A DNA stretch of 26,572 bases, taken from a virus. Below are positions 1-8,000 of this stretch, one piece after another. Position 1 is the first letter of the stretch. Every line of letters begins with the position of its first letter. The notes beneath the pieces were generated by a model that saw only the letters and a list, made by a program, of their open reading frames with translations, was not told the DNA's origin and made no database searches. The position numbers and the translations under genes were made by a program. Location: positions 1 to 26,572 of the IMG/VR virus record IMGVR_UViG_3300028706_000031; one strand, 5' to 3'.

Positions 1-215
1 AAAGAATAGGATCAGGTAGAAAATCTAAAGCAGACGAGATAGATTTAATAGAGAAACTAACTCCATTAGAAGATGCTGCATATCAAGCATTAAAAGCAGG
101 TGTAGAATCCGGAGACTTTAAATATGTTCAGATGTTTTATAACTATTATGCAGGAAAACCTACTGAGACTAAAAATATTAGTATAAACGAAGACACACCA
201 CTGTTTATTGACTAA
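1..215 (+). CDS. Terminase small subunit, C-terminal part (cut by window edge)
   Basis: The reading frame is open from the left edge (first full codon at base 3) to TAA at 213-215, giving about 70 residues. It ends 'NEDTPLFID'. The visible part is charged and mostly helical, with a 'YAGKPTETK' stretch followed by an acidic tail. That composition, and its place directly before TerL with a TAATG stop/start overlap, fit the C-terminal half of a phage small terminase subunit, which recognises phage DNA and regulates the large subunit. The DNA-binding helix-turn-helix expected in the N-terminal half lies outside the window. The overlap suggests translational coupling with the next gene. The functional call rests mainly on position and general resemblance. 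Confidence 0.65.
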   Translation, partial: RIGSGRKSKADEIDLIEKLTPLEDAAYQALKAGVESGDFKYVQMFYNYYAGKPTETKNISINEDTPLFID

Positions 216-1387
216 TGAGAGTCAAAAAGACTATAGCATTTGATAAATTATCAGTATTAAATAATAGAGTTAAGATAGTTAGAGGTGGAACCTCAGCTGG
301 AAAGACTATTTGTATTTTATCTATTTTAATAGACAAAGCTATTAGGAATCCAGGTTTAGAGGTTAGTGTAGTATCAGAGTCCATCCCTCATTTACGTAGG
401 GGTGCTCTAAAAGACTTTCTAAATATTCTTAAAGGTCTTAACAGGTATAGCGAAGAAAAGTACAATAGGAGCATTTTAAAATATACTTTTAGTAATGATA
501 GTTATATTGAATTTTTCAGTACAGACCAACCTGATAAGTTAAGAGGTTCTAGAAGAACTGATTTATTTATTAATGAATGTAATAATGTTAACTTTGAAGC
601 ATATCAGCAACTATCAATTCGTACTTCAGGAGATATATGGTTAGATTATAACCCTACTAATTTGTTCTGGGTAGATAAAGAGTTAGTTAATACTGAAGAT
701 ACTAATTTTATTACATTAACATATAAAGACAATGAACAACTACCTGAGTCTATAGTTAAAGAAATAGAGAAAGCAGAAATAAAAGCAAAGAAAAGTACAT
801 ATTGGGCTAATTGGTGGAGAGTGTATGGGTTAGGTGAGATAGGTATATTAGAAGGAGCATGTATATCAGATTGGAAGAAAATTGAAGTAATACCACCACA
901 CGCTAGGTTATTATGTCATGGTTTGGACTTTGGTTATTCAGTAGATGAAGCATCAGTGATAGCTTTATATAAATTAGATGATGGATATATATTTGACGAA
1001 GTACTATATAGAAAAGGTATGCTAAACTCACATATAAGTCAATACCTAAAGAATAATCAAATATTAGGAAGTATTTGGGCAGACTCTGCAGAGCCTAAAT
1101 CAATAGCAGAATTAAACACATACGGACATCAAGTGTTTCCAGTTAAAAAAGGAAGAGATAGTATAGTGTATGGAATTAATTTAATTAATCAAAATAAAAT
1201 ATACATCACTCAGAGATCTAAGAATCTAATAAAGGAATTACAAGGCTACGTTTGGATGAAAGACAAACAAGGTAATACACTACAAAAACCTAACCCTATG
1301 TCTGGAGATCACAGTATAGATGCAGCTAGATATGCTTTAACCTCTCAACTACAAGATCCTAATAAAGGCGAATACCATATTTGGTAA
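215..1387 (+). CDS. terL: Terminase large subunit (packaging ATPase/nuclease)
   Basis: This is the motor protein that cuts concatemeric phage DNA and pumps it through the portal into the prohead. The 390 residues carry a Walker A motif GGTSAGKT (24-31), a Walker B LFINE (117-121, with the catalytic Glu last) and a C-terminal RNase H-like nuclease with acidic residues at D238 (in LDFG), D290 (in IWAD) and D365/D369 (in SGDHSIDAARYA). Motif order and spacing match the Terminase_3 / Terminase_3C families, and the length is slightly short but within the usual range. ATG 215 overlaps the stop of the small-subunit gene, so coupled translation is likely. The portal gene, which usually follows TerL, lies about 15 kb away in this window. 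Confidence 0.95.
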   Translation: MRVKKTIAFDKLSVLNNRVKIVRGGTSAGKTICILSILIDKAIRNPGLEVSVVSESIPHLRRGALKDFLNILKGLNRYSEEKYNRSILKYTFSNDSYIEFFSTDQPDKLRGSRRTDLFINECNNVNFEAYQQLSIRTSGDIWLDYNPTNLFWVDKELVNTEDTNFITLTYKDNEQLPESIVKEIEKAEIKAKKSTYWANWWRVYGLGEIGILEGACISDWKKIEVIPPHARLLCHGLDFGYSVDEASVIALYKLDDGYIFDEVLYRKGMLNSHISQYLKNNQILGSIWADSAEPKSIAELNTYGHQVFPVKKGRDSIVYGINLINQNKIYITQRSKNLIKELQGYVWMKDKQGNTLQKPNPMSGDHSIDAARYALTSQLQDPNKGEYHIW

Positions 1388-1423
1388 TATGTTAAAATTT
1401 TGTTAAAATGATAATTGTTTACA

Positions 1424-1451
1424 TTGGTTGTTAATAAATGTAGTATATTAG
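1424..1451 (+). promoter_or_regulatory. Candidate Bacteroidota-type promoter
   Basis: TTG at 1424-1426 is followed after 17 bases by TATATTAG (1444-1451), which fits TAnnTTTG except for the seventh base. The site lies in the only intergenic gap after TerL, 22 bases before ATG 1474. The -33 element is minimal and AT-rich chance matches are common, so this is only a candidate. Confidence 0.3.
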
Positions 1452-1473
1452 CTTTAACATTAAAACAATACAG

Positions 1474-1692
1474 ATGCTGATAACCCGTAGTAACATAAAA
1501 ACACTAAAACCGATATCAATCATGGATTATTATCCTAGTGAGGAATTTAGTAAGTCTAATGTGAATGGGCAGCATCTTTTTAAAAACAAACAAATGAAAA
1601 ACAAAGAAATGATTAAATGGGCTTTTATTATCTACTTTGTAGTATTTAGTTTTTTAGGAATTATAGGAACATTAACTTATTATTTACCATAA
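1474..1692 (+). CDS. Small membrane protein, unknown
   Basis: Not recognised. The 72 residues have a polar N-terminal half and one clear transmembrane segment at about 48-70 (IKWAFIIYFVVFSFLGIIG), with a short tail outside it. The true start is uncertain: ATG 1474 gives 72 residues, while ATG 1522 and ATG 1594 would give shorter forms. ATG 1594 leaves little more than the membrane helix with a basic N-terminus, which is a plausible small membrane protein by itself. Its stop overlaps the next start (TAATG), so it is probably translated with that gene, which also encodes a single-span protein. A holin-like or membrane-remodelling role is possible, but nothing in the sequence proves it. Confidence 0.55.
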   Translation: MLITRSNIKTLKPISIMDYYPSEEFSKSNVNGQHLFKNKQMKNKEMIKWAFIIYFVVFSFLGIIGTLTYYLP

Positions 1693-1853
1693 TGAAAACA
1701 ATATACAAAGCAACACAACAAGATATTAATATGCCTGTAGATAAAAAACTACAGAGGATAATACTTAAAAACTTCTTTTGGGGTTTAGGTATCTGGACTG
1801 TAACAATGATTTTTACAATTAATTTTTTATTTTATGTCATTAGAGGATATTAA
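1692..1853 (+). CDS. 53-residue single-span membrane protein, unknown
   Basis: The ORF starts at the ATG overlapping the previous stop (TAATG at 1690-1694) and ends at TAA 1851-1853. It has a charged N-terminus with several lysines, then a hydrophobic stretch at about residues 27-50 (FFWGLGIWTVTMIFTINFLF), and ends RGY. One transmembrane helix with a cytoplasmic N-terminus is the simplest reading. Its last 20 bases overlap the start of the following gene. The family was not recognised. With the preceding membrane protein it forms a tight pair directly after terL, a position where Bacteroidota phages often carry unannotated short genes. Confidence 0.5.
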   Translation: MKTIYKATQQDINMPVDKKLQRIILKNFFWGLGIWTVTMIFTINFLFYVIRGY

Positions 1854-2049
1854 AAAGGAATTAGATAACATAGAGTGTAAAATATTTAGGAACCAAGATC
1901 TTTCCACGAATGAGTTAATTAAAATATGTTTACCATTAAGTAAATCAATAAATCAACTTGAAAAAAAAATTAAAAGTAAAGAAAAGTCTAAATCTGAAAA
2001 CCAAAAAACAATACGAGAAGGAGATGATGATTTTCAAATGGTGTATTAA
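1834..2049 (+). CDS. Small coiled-coil protein, unknown
   Basis: Not recognised. The 71 residues are highly charged. Heptad-like hydrophobics run through the first 45 residues, and a lysine-rich stretch (about 44-56) precedes an acidic end. A short coiled coil is likely, with no membrane segment. The start at ATG 1834 lies inside the previous gene and the 3' end overlaps the next one, so this gene sits in a chain of overlapping starts and stops typical of a single mRNA. There is no evidence for function. Confidence 0.5.
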   Translation: MSLEDIKKELDNIECKIFRNQDLSTNELIKICLPLSKSINQLEKKIKSKEKSKSENQKTIREGDDDFQMVY

Positions 2050-2272
2050 AAACGATATTAGAGTATATCCAAAACCTAATAGACCTGGAAGATTTCCAAA
2101 AGTGTTAATTGTTTTAGAGTATAAAGGACAAATTAAAGTAGGTGTTAAAGAATACTTTCAAAACTCTACTGAGTATCACCAAAAAGTATTAGAGATTTAT
2201 GAGTGGGCTTATGATAATGCAAATGAAGCTATTAAAAGACAATTAAAAGTCAAGAGAGATAATAATCCTTAG
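2024..2272 (+). CDS. Small conserved-looking protein, unknown
   Basis: I prefer ATG 2024 or 2027 over the upstream ATG at 1958. The purine run GAAGGAG lies just upstream (one of the few SD-like sequences here), and the extra N-terminal residues of the longer form are lysine-rich and look like a shadow of the overlapping gene. From ATG 2024 the product is 82 residues. It has a Pro/Arg-rich segment 'YPKPNRPGRFPKV', a beta-rich middle and a helical C-terminal third. The segment suggests a folded domain rather than noise, but no family was identified. It is the last gene before the terminator at 2311-2337. Confidence 0.5.
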   Translation: MMIFKWCIKNDIRVYPKPNRPGRFPKVLIVLEYKGQIKVGVKEYFQNSTEYHQKVLEIYEWAYDNANEAIKRQLKVKRDNNP

Positions 2273-2310
2273 ACTTCTTTTTTCGTTAATTAGTTTTTAT
2301 GTTTGGAATT

Positions 2311-2337
2311 AGGGAATCAGAAACGGTTCCCTTTTTC
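2311..2337 (+). terminator. Rho-independent terminator
   Basis: AGGGAATC (2311-2318) can pair with GGTTCCCT (2325-2332) through one T-G wobble, leaving a six-base loop, followed by a T run (2332-2336). It closes the small-gene group after terL and separates it from the tail module. Confidence 0.75.
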
Positions 2338-2393
2338 TATATACTTATATTATATTATATTATACAAATAATATATATTATTATTGTATATAT
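2338..2393 (+). promoter_or_regulatory. AT-only leader with possible promoter before the tail module
   Basis: This 56-base stretch after the terminator is almost purely A/T, with TTATA/ATATT repeats. TATTATTG at 2379-2386 is a weak match to the TAnnTTTG -7 element, with no clear -33 TTG. A promoter is expected here because a terminator precedes it and a long operon follows, but the exact site cannot be fixed by eye. Confidence 0.3.
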
Positions 2394-3056
2394 ATGAAAG
2401 TAAAGATAGAGGTTCCTGATTCACTTAGAGATGTTAGTTTAGGTCAATACCAAAAGTATCATAAAATTAATACTGAAGAAAACCAAAATTCTAATTTTTT
2501 ATTACATAAGACTGTAGAGATTTTCTGCAACCTAAATTTACAAAATGTAATTAAAGTAGAATTTAACAGTGTTATGAAGGTTGTTAAAATAATAAATAAG
2601 TTATTTGAGCAAGAATCAAAGTTAGTTCCTACGTTTACTATGGATAACGTTTCATACGGTTTTATTCCTGATTTAGATAAAATTACATTAGGAGAATATA
2701 TTGACTTAGATACAACAATTAGCGATTGGAGCAAGATGGATAAAGCAATGTCAATATTATATAGACCGATAAAGGACGTATATAAAGAAACATATATAGT
2801 AGAGGACTATAAAGGAACTACAGGTTATGAAAAATTTAAAAAGATGCCACTAGACATAGTTATGGGAAGCATACTTTTTTTTTACAATTTAAACAACGAG
2901 TTAGTGAAAACTATCCTGAAATCTTTGAACAAGGAAGCGACGAGGAATTCAACGTATCAGCAGAGAGAGGATTTACTAGGAAGTGGGGATGGTTTAACTC
3001 GATATATAGCTTGGGTGGAGGAGATGCAACCAAAATTGAATCTGTTACAGAATTAA
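2394..3056 (+). CDS. Tail assembly chaperone, short (zero-frame) product
   Basis: The zero-frame product is 220 residues. The N-terminal 160 residues contain a 'LGEYIDLD' motif, resembling proteins I associate with tail or baseplate-hub assembly chaperones. Up to residue 163 it is shared with the frameshift product; the last 57 residues are read in frame 0 across a stretch that is also open in frame -1. Position at the head of the tail operon, upstream of the tail-completion candidates and the tape measure gene, fits the gpG role of lambda: a chaperone that coats the tape measure protein. The slippery run T9 at 2875-2883 lies inside the gene. Assignment to the chaperone role is by context and arrangement, not proven homology. 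Confidence 0.7.
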   Translation: MKVKIEVPDSLRDVSLGQYQKYHKINTEENQNSNFLLHKTVEIFCNLNLQNVIKVEFNSVMKVVKIINKLFEQESKLVPTFTMDNVSYGFIPDLDKITLGEYIDLDTTISDWSKMDKAMSILYRPIKDVYKETYIVEDYKGTTGYEKFKKMPLDIVMGSILFFYNLNNELVKTILKSLNKEATRNSTYQQREDLLGSGDGLTRYIAWVEEMQPKLNLLQN

Positions 3057-3142
3057 ATGTACATTCTGCATTTTTTTATTTAGCTTATCAAAAAGATAAA
3101 CTAGAAATAGAAAAAAGAATACTTAAAAATAAAACACGATGA
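2394..3142 (+). CDS. Tail assembly chaperone, -1 frameshift fusion product
   Basis: If ribosomes slip back one base on T TTT TTT (2876-2882), reading continues from TTA at 2882 to TGA at 3140-3142. This gives 163 + 86 = 249 residues. The extension has protein-like features, notably 'RKWGWFNSIYSLGGGD' and 'LNVHSAFFYLAYQKDKLEIE'. It contains no methionine, and the -1 frame is closed by TAA at 2837-2839 with no ATG between there and the slip site, so it has no start of its own. Its stop overlaps the next start (ATGA, 3139-3142), filling what would otherwise be an 82-base gap. This matches the gpG/gpGT logic of tailed phages. The alternative is an indel error in a homopolymer: with ten Ts one long ORF would result. 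Confidence 0.7.
2875..2883 (+). other. Slippery nine-T run, probable -1 frameshift site
   Basis: Nine Ts read as CTT TTT TTT TAC in frame 0. The heptamer T TTT TTT (2876-2882) allows both P- and A-site tRNAs to re-pair perfectly after a -1 slip. I see no convincing downstream hairpin or pseudoknot. Transcriptional slippage on the T run is an alternative mechanism. Confidence 0.65.
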
Positions 3143-3594
3143 TAGGATTTTATGAACTAACAAAAAAAATAAAAGAAGCTCTGGAAGCAGAACCATTCGT
3201 GAATAATGTCTCGTATGGTAGTTTCGATAATGTTGATCTAAACAAACAGACTTTATTTCCATTATCACATATCATGGTTAATCAATGTAGTATTAATTCT
3301 AAAGTTCTAACATTTAATATATCTGTGATGTGTATGGACATAGTAGATATAAGCAAAGAAAAAACAACAGACTTATTTAGAGGTAATGATAATGAGCAAG
3401 ATGTACTAAATACACAATTAGGAGTGTTAGAAAGATTAATATCCCTACTTCAAAGAGGAGATCTATATTCCGATAAATATCAAGTTACCACGGATGTAGC
3501 ATGTGAGCCATTTGTAGATAGATTCGAAAACAAATTAGCAGGTTGGGTAGCAACATTTGATATACAAATACAAAATGATATGACAATATGTTAA
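3139..3594 (+). CDS. Tail completion / terminator-like protein
   Basis: The 151-residue protein starts at an ATG overlapping the stop of the frameshift product (ATGA). It has an alpha/beta pattern and segments such as 'NKQTLFPLSHIMVNQ', 'NDNEQDVLNTQLGVLERL' and 'RFENKLAGWVATFDIQIQN' that look strongly conserved and match a family I associate with Bacteroidota phage tail modules. Size, position beside the chaperone pair, and the partner gene after it fit a tail terminator, which caps the tail tube and joins it to the head. The role is inferred. It overlaps the next gene by 7 bases. Confidence 0.5.
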   Translation: MIGFYELTKKIKEALEAEPFVNNVSYGSFDNVDLNKQTLFPLSHIMVNQCSINSKVLTFNISVMCMDIVDISKEKTTDLFRGNDNEQDVLNTQLGVLERLISLLQRGDLYSDKYQVTTDVACEPFVDRFENKLAGWVATFDIQIQNDMTIC

Positions 3595-4115
3595 CTAAGA
3601 ATACAGAACAAGCATTAGAAGCATTTAAAGATTATGTTATTAGTCAATCAAGAGCAAACTTAACTAGAAAGAATAAGAATGTATCAGGTAACCTGTACAA
3701 CTCTCTGAAAGGTATAGTAAAAAATATGCCTAACTCTATGAGTTTAAAGTTTGAGATGGAAGATTACGGTAAGTTCCAAGATCAAGGAGTTAAAGGAGCA
3801 AAAAGCACATACCCTGAATCAACTAATAGTCCATTTAAGTTTGGTACAGGAACAGGAAAAGAAGGTGGACTATCAGGAGGAATTAAGAAATGGGTTAAGG
3901 ATAGGAGATTTCAATTTAAAGATAAAAAAGGAAAGTTTTTAAGCTATGAATCTACAGCATTTATAATATCAAGATCGATATGGAACAAAGGTATTAAAGC
4001 AAGTTTGTTTTTTACTAAACCTTTTGAAAAAGCATTTAGAGATCTACCTAAAGATTTAACAAAAGCTTATGGGTTGGATGTAGAAGAATTTTTAGAATTT
4101 ACACAAAAAAAATAG
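3588..4115 (+). CDS. Tail/neck structural protein, HK97 gp10-like candidate
   Basis: The 175 residues are basic. An N-terminal helix is followed by 'NVSGNLYNSLKG', a small beta segment ending 'YGKFQDQGVKG', a Gly/Ser/Thr-rich loop (about residues 70-100), 'GIKKWVKDRRFQFKDKKGK', and a C-terminal helical part. The pattern 'Y..F.D.GV.G' followed by a flexible loop and 'I..W' recalls HK97 gp10-like neck/tail-completion proteins, though I cannot confirm it. Its place between the terminator-like protein and the 311-residue structural protein supports a role at the tail end or neck. The start overlaps the previous stop. Confidence 0.5.
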   Translation: MLTKNTEQALEAFKDYVISQSRANLTRKNKNVSGNLYNSLKGIVKNMPNSMSLKFEMEDYGKFQDQGVKGAKSTYPESTNSPFKFGTGTGKEGGLSGGIKKWVKDRRFQFKDKKGKFLSYESTAFIISRSIWNKGIKASLFFTKPFEKAFRDLPKDLTKAYGLDVEEFLEFTQKK

Positions 4116-4118
4116 AAC

Positions 4119-5054
4119 ATGGCAAATATATTACTAAGATCACCGTATTACGTTTATAAAACAAGAGCAGGAGCCTCATCAGCAAAATTAGAATTAGACA
4201 TTGAAGGTACATTAAGATACACAATAATAAAAAACACCCCAACAGAGACAGTTACTTTTGAGATAGCTGATTTAGTTAGAGACTATTTAGATATCACATA
4301 CACTGGTACTTATCAAAATCAAAAGGTTGTTGTCGCAGGTGAAATAAAATATTATGATGGAGTTAATGCTACAGGGAGTTTAATAGGTAACCCAGATACA
4401 TTTACACATAATGCCTTTGATGGATATTGGGATTATTGGAATGATTCATCGACTAAAGATTATTGTTCTACGGGAGATTGTATGATGCAAGATAATACTA
4501 CCGTGTACGTACCAGAAGGTCAAGGGGGATTCATACCTGTGTTAGCTGCTGGATCTATTATATATAATTCATTTACATCTTCAACTACATCTATAGCGGT
4601 AGGTAACCCAGCGGTAACGGTAACTATATCTAGAACACAATGTTCATATTATAATCCTATAAAAATTACTTTTGTAAATAAATATGGAGCATTACAAGAT
4701 ATATATTTTGATGCTAAAAGCACAGAGATATTAAATACAACACAAGAATCATACAAAAGTAGTAACATATCTACACAAGGAACATATTCAAAAACATCTC
4801 ATCAGTATAAGACGTTAAGTAAATTAGGTAGAGAAGTAATGACATTAAATACAGGTTTTATAGATGAAGGAATGAATGAATCAATGAAGCAATTAATGTT
4901 ATCAGAACAAGTATGGATGACTATGCAATCACAAGTGCATCCAGTAAATATAACAAGCCCATCCTTGCAGATGAAAACAAAAGTAAATGATAAATTAATT
5001 AATTATACAATTCAAGTAGAACATGCTCACGAACATATAGACAATGTTAGGTAA
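4119..5054 (+). CDS. Tail structural protein, distal tail / baseplate candidate
   Basis: The 311 residues are predominantly beta-rich. The N-terminus begins 'MANILLRSPYYVYKT', and a Trp/Tyr-rich loop 'DGYWDYWNDSS' sits near residue 105. Cysteines at about 117, 121 and 176 stand out in this low-Cys context. The C-terminal third carries 'SKLGREVMTLNTGFIDEGMN' and ends with a strand-rich 'INYTIQVEHAHEHIDNVR'. I associate this arrangement, a mid-sized beta protein directly before a very long tail-tip protein, with Bacteroidota phages, where a distal-tail or adapter role is likely. No named family is claimed. The TAATG overlap couples it to the giant gene that follows. Confidence 0.5.
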   Translation: MANILLRSPYYVYKTRAGASSAKLELDIEGTLRYTIIKNTPTETVTFEIADLVRDYLDITYTGTYQNQKVVVAGEIKYYDGVNATGSLIGNPDTFTHNAFDGYWDYWNDSSTKDYCSTGDCMMQDNTTVYVPEGQGGFIPVLAAGSIIYNSFTSSTTSIAVGNPAVTVTISRTQCSYYNPIKITFVNKYGALQDIYFDAKSTEILNTTQESYKSSNISTQGTYSKTSHQYKTLSKLGREVMTLNTGFIDEGMNESMKQLMLSEQVWMTMQSQVHPVNITSPSLQMKTKVNDKLINYTIQVEHAHEHIDNVR

Positions 5055-8000
5055 TGAAGAACATACTACAACTATATATAGAAGGAAATAGAATAGACTT
5101 ATTTGACGATGAATCAGTTAACATTATTCAATCGATTCAGAATGTTAAAGATATATCTAAAATATTTGTTGCATTTTCTAGAACCTTTAATGTTCCTGCA
5201 TCAAAAGTAAATAACAAAGTATTTAAACACTATTATAATTATTCTATAGTTGATGGCTTTGACGCTAGACTTAAAAAAGATTCCCTATTAGAATTAAACT
5301 CTAGACCTTTTAAAACAGGAAAGATAAAGTTAAATGGAGTAGATTTGAAAGAAGGAGTACCTAATAACTATAGAATAACCTTTTTTGGTGACACAATAGA
5401 TTTAAATGATTTATTAGGAGATGACAATTTAAGTTCTTTAGAGTTATCTGACTTTGATACAACTTATAATGCTTCAACTGTTAAGGATAGACTAAAGGGT
5501 GTTGGAACAAGTATTACATATTCACATCCTGATAGAACAACAGACGTAGTTTATCCAGCAGGTATTATTGCACCATTAATCTCACACACAACCAGATTAT
5601 ATTATCAAGACGCTGATTCAACAGATTATCCAGACTCAAATGGTGGTAATCTATATCCTAAATCTACTTCTCACCAAGGAGTTTATTATGGTGAATTAAA
5701 GTACGCTATAAAAATAGATGCTATAATAAAAGCAATAGAAGATAAATATGGCTTAACATTTAGTACGGATTTTTTTAATACTACTAACACACCTTATTAT
5801 AATCTTTATTTATGGATGAATAGAAAAAAAGGTGAGGTATTTGAAGATACACAAGTAGAAAAAAGAATTAGTAATTTTTTAATAGACTACAACCAAGAAT
5901 TACCTATTGTAACAAGTTATGGAGATAGGATAACAGTAGCTAACGCAACAAGTCAAGTTCAATTTTCAGTTACCATACAAGCTAACGCAGCTTTTACTGG
6001 GACTATATATATTAAAGAGAACGGGATAACAAGAGATGATTTAAGTATAAACGTAACTAATTCTACTCAAGGAACAATTACCGGTTATATGTCTAATGGT
6101 ACCTATGAGGTTTGGGTTAAATCAGCAGAATCATCAATAACATTTAACACTAATTCACAATGGGACTTAGATGCTTTACAATATCCAGATGGATCAGCCA
6201 CCTATCAAATGCAATCAGGAGGTTATGTGTTTAATAATACAAGAACTTTTATAATATCTGAACAAATGCCAGAAATGAAAGTTATAGACTTTTTAACTGG
6301 TATATTTAATGCGTTTAATCTTACAGCATACACTGATAATAATACAATCATAGTTAAAACATTAAATGATTATTATGAAGATTCAACTACAGTATGGGAT
6401 ATTACAAGTTATTTAGATACCAGTGAATCAAGTGTCAATAAAGCATTACCATATAAGGAGATAGAATTTAAATATTCAGGACTTGATACAAAACTAGCTA
6501 AACAACATGAGCAAATAAGTAATATATCTTGGGGAACAGAAGAGTATTCAGGTGATGATTATTACGACTCAAGTTCAGAAACATATACTATTGAAATTCC
6601 TTTCGAACACATGAAGTATGAGAGGCTAACAGGATCTGATATACAGGTTGGTTGGTTTGTAGATGATAATAATGAACCTTACTTCGGAAATCCACTTTTG
6701 TTTTATGCTTATAAACAAACAACATCAACAACAATAAGATTTTTAGAAACAGAAAATGTAGGGACCTATGACGACATAACAGATTACTATATACCATCTA
6801 ATAGTGTGGATATAGATCCAACAGAAACAGAGGTAAATATAAATTTTAAGAACGAATTAAATGAATACACTAATACTAATGAGTTTGAAAATACATTGTT
6901 TAAGGTATATTATCAAGATTATATAACAAAAGTATTCAAGGAAAATAGAAGACTAACCATTGTATATGCTTATCTACCTATAAAAATATTACAGGAATTT
7001 ATATTAGCAGACATAATAGCAATATTTGATCGCAATTACAATATTAACCAGATTGAAACAGATTTCACTACTGGAAGATCTAGAATAGAATTACTAAATG
7101 AAATTACATCCTCAATTGGAGGATCTACACCAGTAGAACCAACTACAACTGATCCAAATGAATGTTTAGAGTGTTCAGCAGACTCAACATTATGTACAGT
7201 AGATAAATTAACTCCTACTGCAGATAAAACTTGTGACATTGGTAGGTCTGTTACTATTGCTGGATTAACTACAGCAGAACAAAATACAGATATTGATCTT
7301 GAAGCAACACCAAATAATTTTATTGGAACTCCATCTTATTTGTGGTCCGGTGGTGATGCAGCAGGAAAAACAACTTCAAGTATCACCGTTAACGAGTCAT
7401 CAACAGGAAATGTAACTTATACTTGTGATGTAACAGATGATAGTGATAGTGCTGTGTTTTCAGATTCACATATAGTTTTATGGACACCTAAGTTCTATAC
7501 AATAACATTATCAATAACTAATCAAATACAGGGTCCTCCAGCAGGTTACAATATAACAGGAAATCAGACTGGAGATACTCAAGTATTAATAGAAGGATCT
7601 ACGTACTCTTTTAATACAAACGTAAGCGCAAATGCAGGTTATACTTTTTCAACACTACCCGTAATATCAAACGCAACAGGTACAGTAGCAACAAGTAACC
7701 AAACAGTATATACAATTTTGACTGGTTCAATTCAATTATCACAATCCTATATAACAATATACGGACCAACTCAACAAACTATAAATTCTGATGCGCATTT
7801 AACCACTGTAGCAACAGGAATTACTCCAACAGCATATCAATGGTCTAGGTCTACAGATGGAGGATCAACTTATACTAATGTTAGTGGAGAGACTAATTCT
7901 CAATTTGATGCAAATGAATCTTCTGCAGGAACATATTGGTATAAAATTACAGCATCAGATTCAACAGATACAGTTGAAGATGTACATGAGGTTATATTTA

